DNA of 37,858 nt, taken from contig JAILFI010000034.1 in assembly GCA_024697655.1 (NCBI GenBank), forward strand, positions 1 through 37,858, read 5' to 3'. Made by a program: the position numbers and the translations under genes. Position 1 is the first letter of the stretch; each line of letters opens with the position of its first letter. Of the stretch, positions 32,008-37,858 are shown piece after piece. Below the pieces are notes generated by a model. It was not told the origin of the DNA and made no database searches. It saw nothing but the letters and a program-made list of their open reading frames with translations. The stretch is from Clostridiales bacterium (lineage in GTDB: Bacteria > Bacillota_A > Clostridia > Peptostreptococcales > Anaerovoracaceae).

Positions 32008-37858
<5,851 letters not shown>

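Overview
The window is a gene-dense stretch of chromosome from a Gram-positive anaerobe of the Bacillota, most likely class Clostridia. The evidence is the gene order (asp23-nusB-xseA-xseB-ispA; hrcA-grpE-dnaK-dnaJ with a CIRCE operator; ftsE-ftsX-M23 peptidase-recJ-ctpA), a Bacillus-type SOS box in front of recA, a split transketolase, a hexameric-type glutamate dehydrogenase and strong AGGAGG-type ribosome binding sites. Base composition is moderately GC-rich by eye. I cannot name the genus. I saw no rRNA, tRNA, CRISPR array, insertion sequence or prophage gene. No gap between genes exceeds about 250 bases.

Layout. 1-3960 (minus): Asp23-family protein, nusB, a TsaD/Kae1 paralogue, xseA, xseB and ispA, tightly overlapping, with ispA cut by the window edge. 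4211-5614 (plus): an AGCS sodium:amino acid symporter. 5790-10646 (minus): the class I heat-shock operon hrcA-grpE-dnaK-dnaJ under a consensus promoter with CIRCE. 10815-12308 glpK, 12396-13568 hemW and 13652-14764 recA (own SOS-controlled promoter) are all minus. 14901-25623 (minus): twelve closely packed genes: ftsE, ftsX, an M23 peptidase, recJ, a CtpA-type protease, a TrpR-like protein, a phosphopantetheinyl transferase, a DMT transporter, recX, tcdA, a metallophosphoesterase and deoB. 25662-28326 (minus): nnrD and a two-subunit transketolase. 28422-29798 (minus): mgtE. 29909-36801 (minus): a three-gene operon of unusual content. 37028-end (plus): gdhA, cut by the window edge.

The most unusual item is the 29909-36801 operon. 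It encodes a 1597-residue protein that joins an HD phosphohydrolase domain, a long helical-repeat region, a NadD-like nucleotidyltransferase domain with an altered HxGH motif, a GNAT-like domain and a type I phosphoribosyltransferase-like domain. It is followed by a divergent lactate/malate-dehydrogenase-like protein and a tandem flavodoxin-type protein with a cysteine cluster. All three look nucleotide- or cofactor-linked, and I know of no described system with this composition.

A second theme is leaderless transcription. ftsE, nnrD and hemW have no Shine-Dalgarno sequence, and each has a good or extended -10 element placed so that the mRNA would begin at, or within a few bases of, the start codon. 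Most other genes in the window have clear ribosome binding sites.
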